A DNA stretch of 40,383 bases from Hyphomicrobiales bacterium (GCA_009377695.1 WHTP01000047.1:1-40383); one strand, 5' to 3'; shown: positions 16,695 to 23,857, counted from the stretch's first letter. Translations and numbers: made by a program. The notes: generated by a model not told the origin, from the sequence alone.

Positions 16695-16728
16695 CGATTC
16701 CGAAGGTCGTATAAGTACTTCGGAATCG
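16695..16728. repeat. REP-like palindrome, type B, copy 2, internally deleted
   Basis: Arms CGATTCCGAAG (16695-16705) and CTTCGGAATCG (16718-16728) match the type B core, but the middle has shrunk to 12 nt. It directly follows type A copy 2, repeating the A-then-B order of the first pair. Confidence 0.75.
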
Positions 16729-16739
16729 GTCCACGAGCG

Positions 16740-16778
16740 GGATTCGCGTTCAGGATTCGCGCCCAGGATTCGCGCCTA
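16740..16778 (+). repeat. 13-bp tandem repeat, three copies, carrying the aroK ribosome site
   Basis: Units GGATTCGCGTTCA, GGATTCGCGCCCA and GGATTCGCGCCTA run head to tail, and the last base of unit 3 is the A of the aroK ATG. The AGGA at the junction of units 2 and 3 is the likely Shine-Dalgarno sequence, 9 nt before the start, and another AGGA precedes unit 2. Confidence 0.85.
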
Positions 16779-17437
16779 TGTCCAATCCGGCAGCGTCAAA
16801 TCCGGCATCGCCGCAGCCGGTGGCGCACCATTCCGACGGCAACGCGGTGGAGACCGCCATTCTGAACGCGCTCGGAGCGCGTTCAGTGGTGCTCGTCGGC
16901 ATGATGGGTGCCGGCAAGTCCTCGATCGGCCGTCGGCTGGCCACGCGGCTCGCGATCCCGTTTGTGGATGCCGACGCCGAGATCGAGAAGGCCGCCGGCA
17001 TGTCGATCCCCGATATTTTCGCCACCCGTGGCGAGCCTGATTTCCGTGCCGGCGAGGCACGCGTGATCGCGCGGCTGCTGGACGGGGGTCCGCAGGTGCT
17101 GGCGACCGGCGGTGGCGCCTTCATGAATTCCGACACCCGTGCTGCGATCAGCGCCAAGGGCGTATCGGTCTGGCTCAACGCAGATCTCGACACGCTGATG
17201 CGCCGGATCAAGCGCCGTCACGACCGGCCGTTGCTGCACACCGACGACCCCGCCGAAACCTTGCGGCAGCTCATCGATGCGCGCTATCCGATCTACGGGC
17301 TCGCCGATTTCACAGTGCAATCGCGTGAAGTGCCGCACGATAAGATCGTGGACGAGATCGTTGCGATGCTGGGTGCGCGGCCGTTGCCGCGCAGCGCGGC
17401 AACCTCCGACGCCACGAAGGGAGATATTGCATCATGA
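16778..17437 (+). CDS. aroK: Shikimate kinase
   Basis: AroK phosphorylates shikimate at the 3-hydroxyl using ATP in the chorismate pathway. Walker A is GMMGAGKSSIGRRLA (from residue 41). Next come the shikimate-binding DADAEIEKAAG, GEPDFRAGEARVI, the glycine-rich ATGGGAFMN, and the lid region RRIKRRHDRPLL. At 219 aa it is longer than the roughly 175-aa core because of an N-terminal extension of about 35 residues (Ser/Pro/Ala-rich), common in rhizobial AroK. ATG 16778 lies at the end of a 13-bp tandem repeat that supplies its ribosome site. The stop overlaps the aroB start by 4 nt (ATGA), so the two are translationally coupled. Confidence 0.95.
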   Translation: MSNPAASNPASPQPVAHHSDGNAVETAILNALGARSVVLVGMMGAGKSSIGRRLATRLAIPFVDADAEIEKAAGMSIPDIFATRGEPDFRAGEARVIARLLDGGPQVLATGGGAFMNSDTRAAISAKGVSVWLNADLDTLMRRIKRRHDRPLLHTDDPAETLRQLIDARYPIYGLADFTVQSREVPHDKIVDEIVAMLGARPLPRSAATSDATKGDIAS

Positions 17438-18561
17438 CCGCGCCGCTGCGAGCAGGCGACCCAATCGTTGTCGATGTCGCGCTCGGCGATCGCAGCTACG
17501 ACATCGTGATCGGCCGCGGTCAGCTGGCGTCGCTCGGCGCGCGCGTCGCGACATTGCGTCCGGGCGCCAAGCTCGCGATCGTCAGTGACGAGAATGTTGC
17601 CACACGGCACCTCGATGCAGCGGTCGCCGCCGTCAAGGCGAGTGCGCCGCAGGTGTCCACCGTCGTGCTGCCGCCGGGCGAGAGCACGAAGTCGTTCACG
17701 CATCTGGCCTCGCTCTGTGACGAGCTGATCTCGCAGCGGATCGAGCGCAGCGATCTCGTTGTCGCGCTGGGTGGCGGCGTGATCGGCGATCTTACCGGTT
17801 TTGCCGCCGCCATCGTGCGGCGCGGCCTCGATTACGTGCAGGTGCCGACCTCGCTGCTGGCGCAAGTCGATTCCTCCGTCGGCGGCAAGACCGCGATCGA
17901 CTCGCCACAAGGCAAGAACCTGATCGGCGCATTCCACCAGCCGGTGCTGGTCATCGCCGACACCGCGCTGCTGGATACGTTGCCGGCGCGCGAGTTCCGT
18001 GCCGGCTATGCCGAGGTCGCGAAATATGGACTGCTCGGCGATGCCGCCTTCTTCGCGTGGCTGGAGGCGAACTGGAAGGATGTCTTCGCCGGCGGCCCTG
18101 CGCGCGAGCATGCGATCGCGACGAGCTGCCGCGCCAAGGCCGCGATCGTGGCGCGCGACGAGCGCGAGACCGGCGACCGCATGCTGCTCAATCTCGGCCA
18201 CACCTTCGGCCATGCGCTGGAGGCCGACGCCGGCTACTCCGATCGGCTGTTGCATGGCGAAGCGATCGCGATCGGGATGGCGCTCGCGTTCGAGTTCTCG
18301 GCACGCCGCGGCCTGCTGCCGACGGCGGAGGCGGAGCGTGCGGTCAGCCATCTGGCCACCGTCGGCCTGCCGACCCGCATTTCGGACGTGCCCGGCGGCG
18401 TTTCCGATATTGACCGGCTGATGACGCTCATCGCCCAGGACAAGAAAGTCGCGCGTAGTAAGCTGACGTTCATCCTGGCGCGCGGAGTCGGGAATGCCTT
18501 CATTGCAAAAGACGTTGATGCTGCCGACGTCCGTGCCTTTCTGGCAGAGAAGCTCGCATAA
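17434..18561 (+). CDS. aroB: 3-dehydroquinate synthase
   Basis: AroB cyclises DAHP to 3-dehydroquinate with NAD and a divalent metal, the second step of the shikimate pathway. The 375-aa length is normal. Visible hallmarks are the NAD-site GGGVIGDLTGFAAAIVRRG and VQVPTSLLAQVDSSVGGKTA, then KNLIGAFHQP, the metal-ligand region with NLGHTFGHALE, and LLHGEAIAIGM. It overlaps aroK by 4 nt and is followed after 10 bp by the CorC-like gene, so all three probably share a transcript. Confidence 0.97.
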   Translation: MTAPLRAGDPIVVDVALGDRSYDIVIGRGQLASLGARVATLRPGAKLAIVSDENVATRHLDAAVAAVKASAPQVSTVVLPPGESTKSFTHLASLCDELISQRIERSDLVVALGGGVIGDLTGFAAAIVRRGLDYVQVPTSLLAQVDSSVGGKTAIDSPQGKNLIGAFHQPVLVIADTALLDTLPAREFRAGYAEVAKYGLLGDAAFFAWLEANWKDVFAGGPAREHAIATSCRAKAAIVARDERETGDRMLLNLGHTFGHALEADAGYSDRLLHGEAIAIGMALAFEFSARRGLLPTAEAERAVSHLATVGLPTRISDVPGGVSDIDRLMTLIAQDKKVARSKLTFILARGVGNAFIAKDVDAADVRAFLAEKLA

Positions 18562-18571
18562 GCGGTAAGCC

Positions 18572-19858
18572 ATGTTGACCGAAGACTGGATCGCATTGGC
18601 CGCCATCCTCGTCTGTCTCGCCTTCTCGTTTTTCTTTTCTGCGAGCGAGACGTCGCTGACGGCGGTCTCGCGCGCGCGGTTGCTGCGGCTGGAGAAGTCA
18701 GGCAAACGGCGCGCGCGCCTTGTCGCCAACCTGCTCGAAATCCGCGAACGCACGATCGGCGCGATCTTGGCCGGCAATAATGTGGTGAATATCGCGGCGA
18801 CTGCGCTGACCACTGGGCTCCTGCTCTCGTGGTTCGGCGATGTCGGCGCGCTCTACGCCACCGCGATCATGACGGTCGTCGTGGTGGTGTTCACCGAGGT
18901 GCTGCCGAAGACGCTCGCGATCAATGCCCCGGAGCGGGTGGCGCTTCTGGTCGTCCGGCCGATCTCCTGGACGGTGCGCCTGTTCGGGCCGCTGCTGATC
19001 GGGATCGAGGGCCTCGTCCGATTCATCCTCACGCTGTTCGGCGTGAAGATGGGCACCGACCAGGCCTTCCTGTCGGCGCATGAAGAGCTGCGCGGGCAGG
19101 TCGACCTCCTGCACAAGGAAGGCAGCGTCGAGAAGCATGACCGCGACATGTTCGGCGGGCTGCTCGACTTGCGCGATCTCGTCGTCTCCGACGTGATGAT
19201 CCATCGCACCGAGATGATCACTGCTTGCGCCGACGATCCGCCCGAGGACGTGGTCAAGGAGGTGTTGGAATCGCCGGTGACCCGGGTGCCGCTCTGGAGC
19301 GAGCGTCCGGAGAACATCATCGGCATCCTGCATGCGAAGGACCTGTTGCGGGCTTTGCAGGATACCGACCGCGACCCTACCAAGATCGACGTCAAGGCGA
19401 TTGCGCGTCCGCCGTGGTTCGTGCCCGATATTCGCCCGCTCTCCGAACAGCTAAAGGCGTTCCGCCGGCGCAAGACCCCGTTCGCCCTGGTCGTCGACGA
19501 ATACGGCGAGGTGATGGGCCTGGTGACCCTTGAGGACATCCTCGAGGAGATTGTCGGCGACATCACTGATGAGCATGACGTCGTGGTGCCGGGGGTGCGG
19601 CCGCTGCCCGACGGTTCCGTCAATGTGGATGGCGGCGTGCCGATCCGCGATCTCAACCGCGCAATGGATTGGCGCCTGCCGGACGACGAGGCAACGACGA
19701 TCGCTGGTCTTGTGATCCACGAGGCACGCTCAATCCCAGAGCCGGGGCAAAGCTTCACGTTCCACGGCTTCCGTTTCAACGTGCTGCGCCGCGAGCGCAA
19801 CCGCATCACCGCGCTGCGCATCACGCCGCTGATGCGCAAGGCGGCGAAAGCGGCGTAG
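18572..19858 (+). CDS. CNNM/CorC-HlyC family membrane protein with CBS pair
   Basis: A 428-aa inner-membrane protein of the CNNM (DUF21) family, often labelled hemolysin-related or CorC and linked to magnesium or cobalt efflux. The first 180 or so residues hold the DUF21 domain with about four hydrophobic segments and the motif ASETSLTAVSRARLLRLEKSG. A CBS-domain pair follows (about 200-325; VMIHRTEMITAC ... VVDEYGEVMGLVTLEDILEE). The C-terminal CorC_HlyC domain is at about 340-425 (DGSVNVDGGVPIRDLN ... FRFNVLRRERNRI). The start is 10 bp after aroB. This position after aroB is common in alphaproteobacteria. Transport of a specific ion is not shown by the sequence. Confidence 0.92.
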   Translation: MLTEDWIALAAILVCLAFSFFFSASETSLTAVSRARLLRLEKSGKRRARLVANLLEIRERTIGAILAGNNVVNIAATALTTGLLLSWFGDVGALYATAIMTVVVVVFTEVLPKTLAINAPERVALLVVRPISWTVRLFGPLLIGIEGLVRFILTLFGVKMGTDQAFLSAHEELRGQVDLLHKEGSVEKHDRDMFGGLLDLRDLVVSDVMIHRTEMITACADDPPEDVVKEVLESPVTRVPLWSERPENIIGILHAKDLLRALQDTDRDPTKIDVKAIARPPWFVPDIRPLSEQLKAFRRRKTPFALVVDEYGEVMGLVTLEDILEEIVGDITDEHDVVVPGVRPLPDGSVNVDGGVPIRDLNRAMDWRLPDDEATTIAGLVIHEARSIPEPGQSFTFHGFRFNVLRRERNRITALRITPLMRKAAKAA

Positions 19859-19951
19859 GCGCGCCACCCGCGCCGGCGAACCATCCAAGAAGCATTGGAA
19901 TCAATTCAAGGCAGGGCCTATCATCCCCCCGAAAATCCAGGGCTGACTGGA

Positions 19952-19970
19952 TGCCCGCCTTGTGCGGGCA
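19952..19970. other. Short hairpin upstream of Bug receptor gene
   Basis: TGCCCGC and GCGGGCA form a 7-bp stem with a 5-nt loop in the 133-bp gap between the CorC-like gene and the Bug gene, 21 bp before the GTG start. No T-run follows, so it is not an obvious terminator; it may be a leader structure. Confidence 0.35.
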
Positions 19971-19991
19971 CAATCGTAAAGGGGAAACGCC

Positions 19992-20960
19992 GTGGCGATG
20001 TTGCATCGATTCATCGTGGGCCTGTTTGCGATCTCGTTTGCGTCCGCCGTGCAGGCGCAAACCTATCCTGACCGCCCAATCCGGCTGATTGCGCCGTTCC
20101 CGGCGGGCGGGCTCGCCGACGTGCTGGCGCGCGCGGTCGGCGATCAGATGACGAAATCGCTTGGACAGCCGGTCGTGATCGAAAACCGCGCTGGCGCTGG
20201 CGGCAATACGGGTGCCGCCGCGGTCGCGACCGCGGCGCCCGACGGCTACACGCTCTTGATGTCGTCGGCCGGCATCCTCACCGCCAATCCGTTCCTCTAT
20301 TCGAAAATGCCATTCGACGTCGAGACTGCATTCATTCCGATCTCCAACGTGGCCGAAATGTCGATGCTCCTCGTCGTGCATCCGAAGGTCGAGGCGAAGA
20401 CGCTCAAGGATTTCGTCGCGCTCGCCAAAGCGCGGCCGGGCAAGCTCAATTTCGGCTCGCCCGGCATCGGTACCACGGGCCATCTCGGGCTGGCGATGTT
20501 CACGCATGCCACCGGCGTCAAGATTACGCATGTGCCTTATCGCGGTGCTGCGCCGGCGGTGCAGGATCTGATCGCCGGCCAGATCGACGGTGTGGTGGAC
20601 AATCCGCCGACCGTCATCTCGCACATCCAGAGCGGCAAGCTGCGCCCGCTGGCGGTGGCCGCGAAGTCGCGCATGACGCTGCTGCCGGACGTGCCGACCG
20701 CGGCCGAAGGCGGTGTCGCCAATTATGAGGCGTCATCCTGGTTTGGCATCGCCGCGCCGGCCGGCACGCCGGGCGCGATCATCGCGCGGCTGCACAAGGA
20801 GATCGCCGCGGCGGTGCGCAACCCTGCGATGCAGGAGCGGTTCGCGAAATCCGGCGCGCGCCTCGTCGGCGACACGCCGCAGGAGTTCGCGGCGCAAATC
20901 CGCGCCGAACGCGCGCGCTGGGGCGAGATCATCAAGGCGACGGGCATCAAGGCGGAGTAA
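19992..20960 (+). CDS. Bug/TctC-family tripartite tricarboxylate transporter solute-binding protein
   Basis: A 322-aa periplasmic receptor that would bind a small carboxylate and deliver it to a TctAB-type membrane complex. A signal peptide spans about residues 1-22 and ends in SAVQA before QTYPDRPIRLI. Family features are APFPAGGLADVLARAVGDQM, GQPVVIENRAGAGGNTG, APDGYTLLMSSAG, THVPYRGAAPAVQDLIAGQ, LPDVPTAAEGG and IAAPAGTPGAIIARL. GTG 19992 is preferred over ATG 19998 because GGGGA lies 6 nt upstream of it. No TctA or TctB gene is present nearby. It is followed after 10 bp by an exported cupin and probably forms an operon with it, hinting at uptake and handling of one substrate. Confidence 0.93.
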   Translation: MAMLHRFIVGLFAISFASAVQAQTYPDRPIRLIAPFPAGGLADVLARAVGDQMTKSLGQPVVIENRAGAGGNTGAAAVATAAPDGYTLLMSSAGILTANPFLYSKMPFDVETAFIPISNVAEMSMLLVVHPKVEAKTLKDFVALAKARPGKLNFGSPGIGTTGHLGLAMFTHATGVKITHVPYRGAAPAVQDLIAGQIDGVVDNPPTVISHIQSGKLRPLAVAAKSRMTLLPDVPTAAEGGVANYEASSWFGIAAPAGTPGAIIARLHKEIAAAVRNPAMQERFAKSGARLVGDTPQEFAAQIRAERARWGEIIKATGIKAE

Positions 20961-20970
20961 GTATGACCTC

Positions 20971-21417
20971 ATGAACATGATTCGAATGACCGCGACCGGC
21001 GTGGCGCTCGCCGCAGGCCTCCTTGCTTTTGGACCGCGCCTCGATGCCCAAGAGGCCGCGGCCGCCGCCAAGGTCAGGGCCTCGCGCATCTTCTCGGCGA
21101 CGACAACGGCCAACGGGCAGCCGATCAAACTGCCGCAGGGCGACGCCGAGGTGGTCGTCTGGACGTACGATATCCCGGTCGGGGCGCGGCTGCCGGTGCA
21201 TAAGCATCCGTTCCCGCGCTACGCTTATGTGCTGCAAGGAATGTTGCAGGTCACAGACGTCGAGATGTCCCGCACCTCGGACTACAAGGCCGGCGACTTC
21301 ATCGTCGAGATGGTCGACGCCTGGCACTATGGAGCGAACACCGGGAGCGAGCCAGTGCGGCTTCTGGTCGTCGATCAGGTCGACAAGGGACAGGCCAATA
21401 CCATCCTGCGATACTGA
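20971..21417 (+). CDS. Exported cupin-domain protein, 148 aa
   Basis: A small cupin with an N-terminal signal peptide (about residues 1-26, hydrophobic VALAAGLLAFG, then LDAQEAA). The cupin barrel covers about 50-145. Motif 1 is seen as RLPVHKHPFPRYAYVLQGML with two histidines, and motif 2 as DAWHYGANTG with one, giving a plausible three-histidine metal site. The start is ATG 20971, with an alternative ATG two codons downstream; the upstream frame overlaps the Bug gene. It follows that gene by 10 bp. The enzymatic role is unknown, since cupins range from dioxygenases and isomerases to binding proteins. Confidence 0.85.
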   Translation: MNMIRMTATGVALAAGLLAFGPRLDAQEAAAAAKVRASRIFSATTTANGQPIKLPQGDAEVVVWTYDIPVGARLPVHKHPFPRYAYVLQGMLQVTDVEMSRTSDYKAGDFIVEMVDAWHYGANTGSEPVRLLVVDQVDKGQANTILRY

Positions 21418-21826
21418 AGCGCTCGACCGCTTCGATTGCCGGGCAGGAAGGCCGATCCGCTCGTCTATGCCCATGCCGGGCCCGGCAGCGGCGGCCATCT
21501 TGCGATGGAATAGACTGCGGTCTCGCTAGTTGGCATGCCGCGACCAATCGGCGGAGCGCAACATTTTCACCACCAAAGCTGCCACCGCGCTGCCCTGGCG
21601 TCCGGCCACGCATAGAGGTGAACGGGCCGTGCTGGAAGAGCGCTTTAGCGCGCTCTGTCGTTGAGGCACCCGCTGATGAAATTCATCGGCGAGTGGCCTC
21701 GTGCTCATAATCAACCAAACGTGGCGATCAATCACGTCCCTGCGATCGGGAGCGTGTGTTTGGCACACGGTACTGTGATGCAATCGCACGCAACCTTCTG
21801 TCGGGTGCTTTCGAACTTACGGGGCA
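21418..21826. other. Intergenic region with promoter of the first small exported protein gene
   Basis: About 410 bp with no convincing gene. It contains small hairpins: AGAGCGC/GCGCTCT at 21637-21656 and CGTGTG/CACACG with a 5-nt loop at about 21750-21766. From about 21762 onward (CACACGG, then CTGTGAT, then AACTTACGGGGCAGATGAGC) it parallels the region before the second small gene (CACACGG, CTGTGAT, AACTGAGGGGCAGATGAGC). Promoter and leader were therefore duplicated along with the gene. Confidence 0.5.
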
Positions 21827-21846
21827 GATGAGCAGCAAGGCTCATC
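21827..21846 (+). promoter_or_regulatory. Leader hairpin upstream of small exported protein gene 1
   Basis: GATGAGC and GCTCATC form a 7-bp stem with a 6-nt loop, 32 nt before the start codon. The second paralogue has the equivalent hairpin with a longer 10-bp stem (22373-22398). Keeping the pairing in both copies, with different loops and stem lengths, suggests a functional 5' UTR structure. Confidence 0.5.
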
Positions 21847-21878
21847 AACAACCAACCAGCCCTTACGGAGACAGCACC

Positions 21879-22076
21879 ATGACCATCAAGACCAAGCTCA
21901 TCCTCTCGGCCGCCCTTGTTGCGCTTCTCTCGGCGCCGGCCTCGGCGCGTATCGATGGCGACGAAGGCGGCGCGAGCGCCTTCCCTCGCTTCACCAAGGA
22001 GCGCACGCATATGACTGGCAGCGGTTTTGTCAGCCCGTCCGGCCACTTCATCAACCGGCCGTTTCATCAGCGTTAA
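21879..22076 (+). CDS. Small exported protein 1 (65 aa), tandem paralogue
   Basis: A 65-aa protein with a classic signal peptide: MTIKTKLILSAALVALL then SAPASA before the mature start RIDGDEGG. The mature part of about 42 residues begins with an acidic glycine-rich motif, RIDGDEGGASAFPRF, and ends in a polar tail rich in Ser, His and Arg. ATG 21879 has GGAGA 7 nt upstream. A paralogue at 22423-22659 shares the signal sequence and the RI(D/E)GDEGGASAFPRF motif almost exactly, then diverges completely. A terminator follows. No function is recognised; size, export and duplication are compatible with a secreted peptide, a cell-envelope protein or a stress-induced protein. Confidence 0.8.
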   Translation: MTIKTKLILSAALVALLSAPASARIDGDEGGASAFPRFTKERTHMTGSGFVSPSGHFINRPFHQR

Positions 22077-22108
22077 GCGGCAAGCGGGACTTCGGCCACA
22101 ATCGATTT

Positions 22109-22137
22109 GGCGGCGGGCATGAACCCCGCCGCCGTTT
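22109..22137 (+). terminator. Intrinsic terminator after small exported protein gene 1
   Basis: GGCGGCGGG (22109-22117) pairs with CCCGCCGCC (22125-22133) across a 7-nt loop and is followed by GTTTCGTT. It lies 32 bp after the stop codon. The second paralogue has a terminator with nearly the same stem. Confidence 0.75.
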
Positions 22138-22263
22138 CGTTCGCGCCGCGCCTGGTCCGCTCCGGGCGTAGAGCCATAAGTTGCCAGCACAACGCGCCGA
22201 CACCGCGCCGTGGGCGCGATGATGGTCATCTTATGATCTGCAAGACGTGTTCGATTCACGGCG

Positions 22264-22331
22264 CCGTGAGTCGGTACACACTGCCGTGATCAGCACACGC
22301 GGCTGTGATCAGCACACGGCGCTGTGATCGG
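22264..22331. repeat. 19-bp direct repeats upstream of small exported protein gene 2
   Basis: Units of period 19 start at 22283, 22302 and 22321: GCCGTGATCAGCACACGCG, GCTGTGATCAGCACACGGC, then a partial GCTGTGATCGG. A degenerate unit beginning GCCGTGAG lies just before at about 22263. Each full unit contains the palindrome TGATCA. They are about 90-150 bp upstream of the start codon of gene 2, a suitable position for repeated regulator sites. Confidence 0.7.
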
Positions 22332-22372
22332 ATGCAGGCATAACGTTGCGCCATTTGTTTCCTAACTGAGGG

Positions 22373-22398
22373 GCAGATGAGCATGAGCGCTCATCTGC
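22373..22398 (+). promoter_or_regulatory. Leader hairpin upstream of small exported protein gene 2
   Basis: A perfect 10-bp stem GCAGATGAGC/GCTCATCTGC with a 6-nt loop ATGAGC, ending 24 nt before the start codon and 10 nt before the AGGAG ribosome site. It is the counterpart of the hairpin at 21827-21846. Confidence 0.6.
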
Positions 22399-22422
22399 AA
22401 CCTCCCTCAGGAGACAATCGAA

Positions 22423-22659
22423 ATGAACATCAAGACCAAGCTCATCCTCGCAACGACAGCAGTTGCGCTTCTCTCGGCGCCGGCCTCGGCGCGCATCGAG
22501 GGTGATGAAGGTGGCGCCAGCGCATTTCCTCGGTTCAACAGCGAGCGCGACAGGACGAACGCCGCCTCGGCCTACGCCTCCGGTTACATTGTGCAGCCCG
22601 GCTACACCACGCAGCGTCAACACCGGGTGCGCCAGTCGCGTCCTCACCGGTACCGGTAA
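22423..22659 (+). CDS. Small exported protein 2 (78 aa), tandem paralogue
   Basis: A 78-aa protein with signal peptide MNIKTKLILATTAVALL then SAPASA and the mature start RIEGDEGGASAFPRF, matching the paralogue at 21879-22076. The remaining mature part differs: it is rich in Tyr, Ser, Gln and Arg and ends strongly basic (RQHRVRQSRPHRYR). ATG 22423 has AGGAGA 8 nt upstream. The two mature chains share only the first 15 or so residues, so the conserved motif is probably the functional or processing part and the tails may be specialised. A strong terminator follows and also separates it from convergent bolA. Confidence 0.82.
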   Translation: MNIKTKLILATTAVALLSAPASARIEGDEGGASAFPRFNSERDRTNAASAYASGYIVQPGYTTQRQHRVRQSRPHRYR

Positions 22660-22684
22660 CGTTCGGCGCAATTCTGACTGCTCC

Positions 22685-22716
22685 GGCGGCGGGCCTCGGC
22701 CCGCCGCCTTTTCATT
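22685..22716. terminator. Strong intrinsic terminator between small protein gene 2 and bolA
   Basis: A perfect 10-bp stem GGCGGCGGGC/GCCCGCCGCC (22685-22694, 22699-22708) with a CTCG loop, followed by TTTTCATT on the plus strand. It ends 12 bp before the convergent bolA stop codon. Confidence 0.88.
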
Positions 22717-22727
22717 CGTGTTTGGGC

Positions 22728-23000
22728 CTATGCCTGTTCCCCTGGCGCGTTCGCATGGATCGCCAGCGCATGTACGCCGCCCGCGAGTTCCTGCGCCAGC
22801 GCTGCATTGACCATGCGGTGGCGCTCGATCCGGCTCTTCCCTTGGAACGCCTCCGATACGATATAGACTCTGAAGTGGGTTTCTCCCTCCGGCCGGCTGC
22901 CGGCATGGCCCGCGTGCTGGTGCGATTCATCCTGCACGTCGAGGCGCACGGGCGCGAATGCTGCGCTAAGCTTCTCCGCAATGCGATCTTGGGTTTTCAT
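22728..23000 (-). CDS. bolA: BolA family protein
   Basis: A 90-aa BolA-like protein. BolA proteins pair with monothiol glutaredoxins around a 2Fe-2S cluster and take part in iron homeostasis or transcriptional control. The family core is seen in the opening helix DRIAEKLSAAF, a histidine-containing DESHQHAGHAG loop, HFRVYIVSEAFQGKSRIERHRMVNAAL, and the final helix and strand GGVHALAIHANAP. ATG 23000 has no strong ribosome site. It is divergent from the J-domain gene across 118 bp, an arrangement usual in Hyphomicrobiales, and convergent with small exported protein gene 2. Confidence 0.92.
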   Translation of the reverse strand: MKTQDRIAEKLSAAFAPVRLDVQDESHQHAGHAGSRPEGETHFRVYIVSEAFQGKSRIERHRMVNAALAQELAGGVHALAIHANAPGEQA

Positions 23001-23118
23001 GCCGTGCGAATACGGCTGTCATAACCTTGGGTCAATGCTGATGACGGATGCGCGGTACCATAGTTCCGCAATGTCAAGACTTGAAGGTTTCCACGCCGCG
23101 CCTGCATAATGATCGGTC

Positions 23119-23736
23119 ATGTCCAGCGACTCGCCACTTTTTGATCGCATCCGGGTCAAGCCCGACCAGGACCGGCGTCTGCGCCAGCAGAACCCGCCCT
23201 GCGAATGGCCGGGCTGTGCCGGCGCCGCAACCCATCGCGCGCCGAAGGGGCGCGGCCGCGAGAACGAGTATTGGCGATTCTGCCTCGTCCACGTGCGCGA
23301 GTATAATCATTCCTACAATTTCTTCGCCGGTATGAGTACCGACGACATTGCGCGCTACCAGCGCGAGGCGGTCGTCGGCCATCGCCCGACCTGGAAGATG
23401 GGCATGAACGGGGGCAAGCCGACCGGGCGCTCGCGGGCGGCGCGGTTCAGTCCCGCCTTCGAGGAGGCCAGCGACCCGTACGGGCTGTTCGGGGATGCCC
23501 AGAACGGCGATCATCTGCGCCGGCGCGAGACGAGGGCCATCCGCAATGCCGAGCGCAAAGCGCTTGGCGCGCTGGGGTTCGAGGGGGAGGCGACCACGGC
23601 GCAGATCAAGGTTCGGTTCAAGGAACTGGTGAAGCGCCACCACCCGGATGCCAATGGCGGCGACCGCTCCAGCGAGGATCGCCTGCGCGAGATCATCCAG
23701 GCGTACAACTACCTCAAGTCGGTCGGCTTCAAGTAA
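23119..23736 (+). CDS. J-domain protein with N-terminal Cys/His cluster
   Basis: A 205-aa DnaJ-like co-chaperone that should stimulate an Hsp70 partner. Unusually the J-domain is at the C-terminus (about residues 142-205; ALGALGFEGEATTAQIKVRF, KRHHPD with the HPD motif at 175-177, and EIIQAYNYLKSVGF). The N-terminus has Cys28, Cys33, His39, Cys55 and His58 in CEWPGCAGAATH and FCLVHVREYN, a spacing suggestive of a bound metal. There is no Gly/Phe region or standard DnaJ zinc domain, so it is a specialised type III J protein. It lies between bolA and cobS, as in many alphaproteobacteria. Whether it serves cobaltochelatase assembly or iron-sulfur handling is only a guess from position. Confidence 0.88.
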   Translation: MSSDSPLFDRIRVKPDQDRRLRQQNPPCEWPGCAGAATHRAPKGRGRENEYWRFCLVHVREYNHSYNFFAGMSTDDIARYQREAVVGHRPTWKMGMNGGKPTGRSRAARFSPAFEEASDPYGLFGDAQNGDHLRRRETRAIRNAERKALGALGFEGEATTAQIKVRFKELVKRHHPDANGGDRSSEDRLREIIQAYNYLKSVGFK

Positions 23737-23812
23737 ACGGCCAATGCGGATTGGGCCACGGATCCCTACATAATACAGGGAGCCGGCAAGGCTCTACATG
23801 ACGGCCCTACAT

Positions 23813-23857
23813 GCCTGCGCCATGCGGTCCGCGCAGGCCGGCTGCGCGGGCGTTTTG
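23813..23857 (+). terminator. Hairpin after the J-domain gene, possible terminator
   Basis: GCCTGCGC (23813-23820) and GCGCAGGC (23831-23838) form an 8-bp stem with a 10-nt loop, followed about 13 nt later by a short T-run (CGTTTTGTCC). The gap between stem and T-run makes this uncertain. Confidence 0.35.

Noticed and set aside
17293-18813. 506-codon frame antisense to aroB and the CorC-like gene
   Set aside because: Shadow frame; both sense genes are firmly identified.
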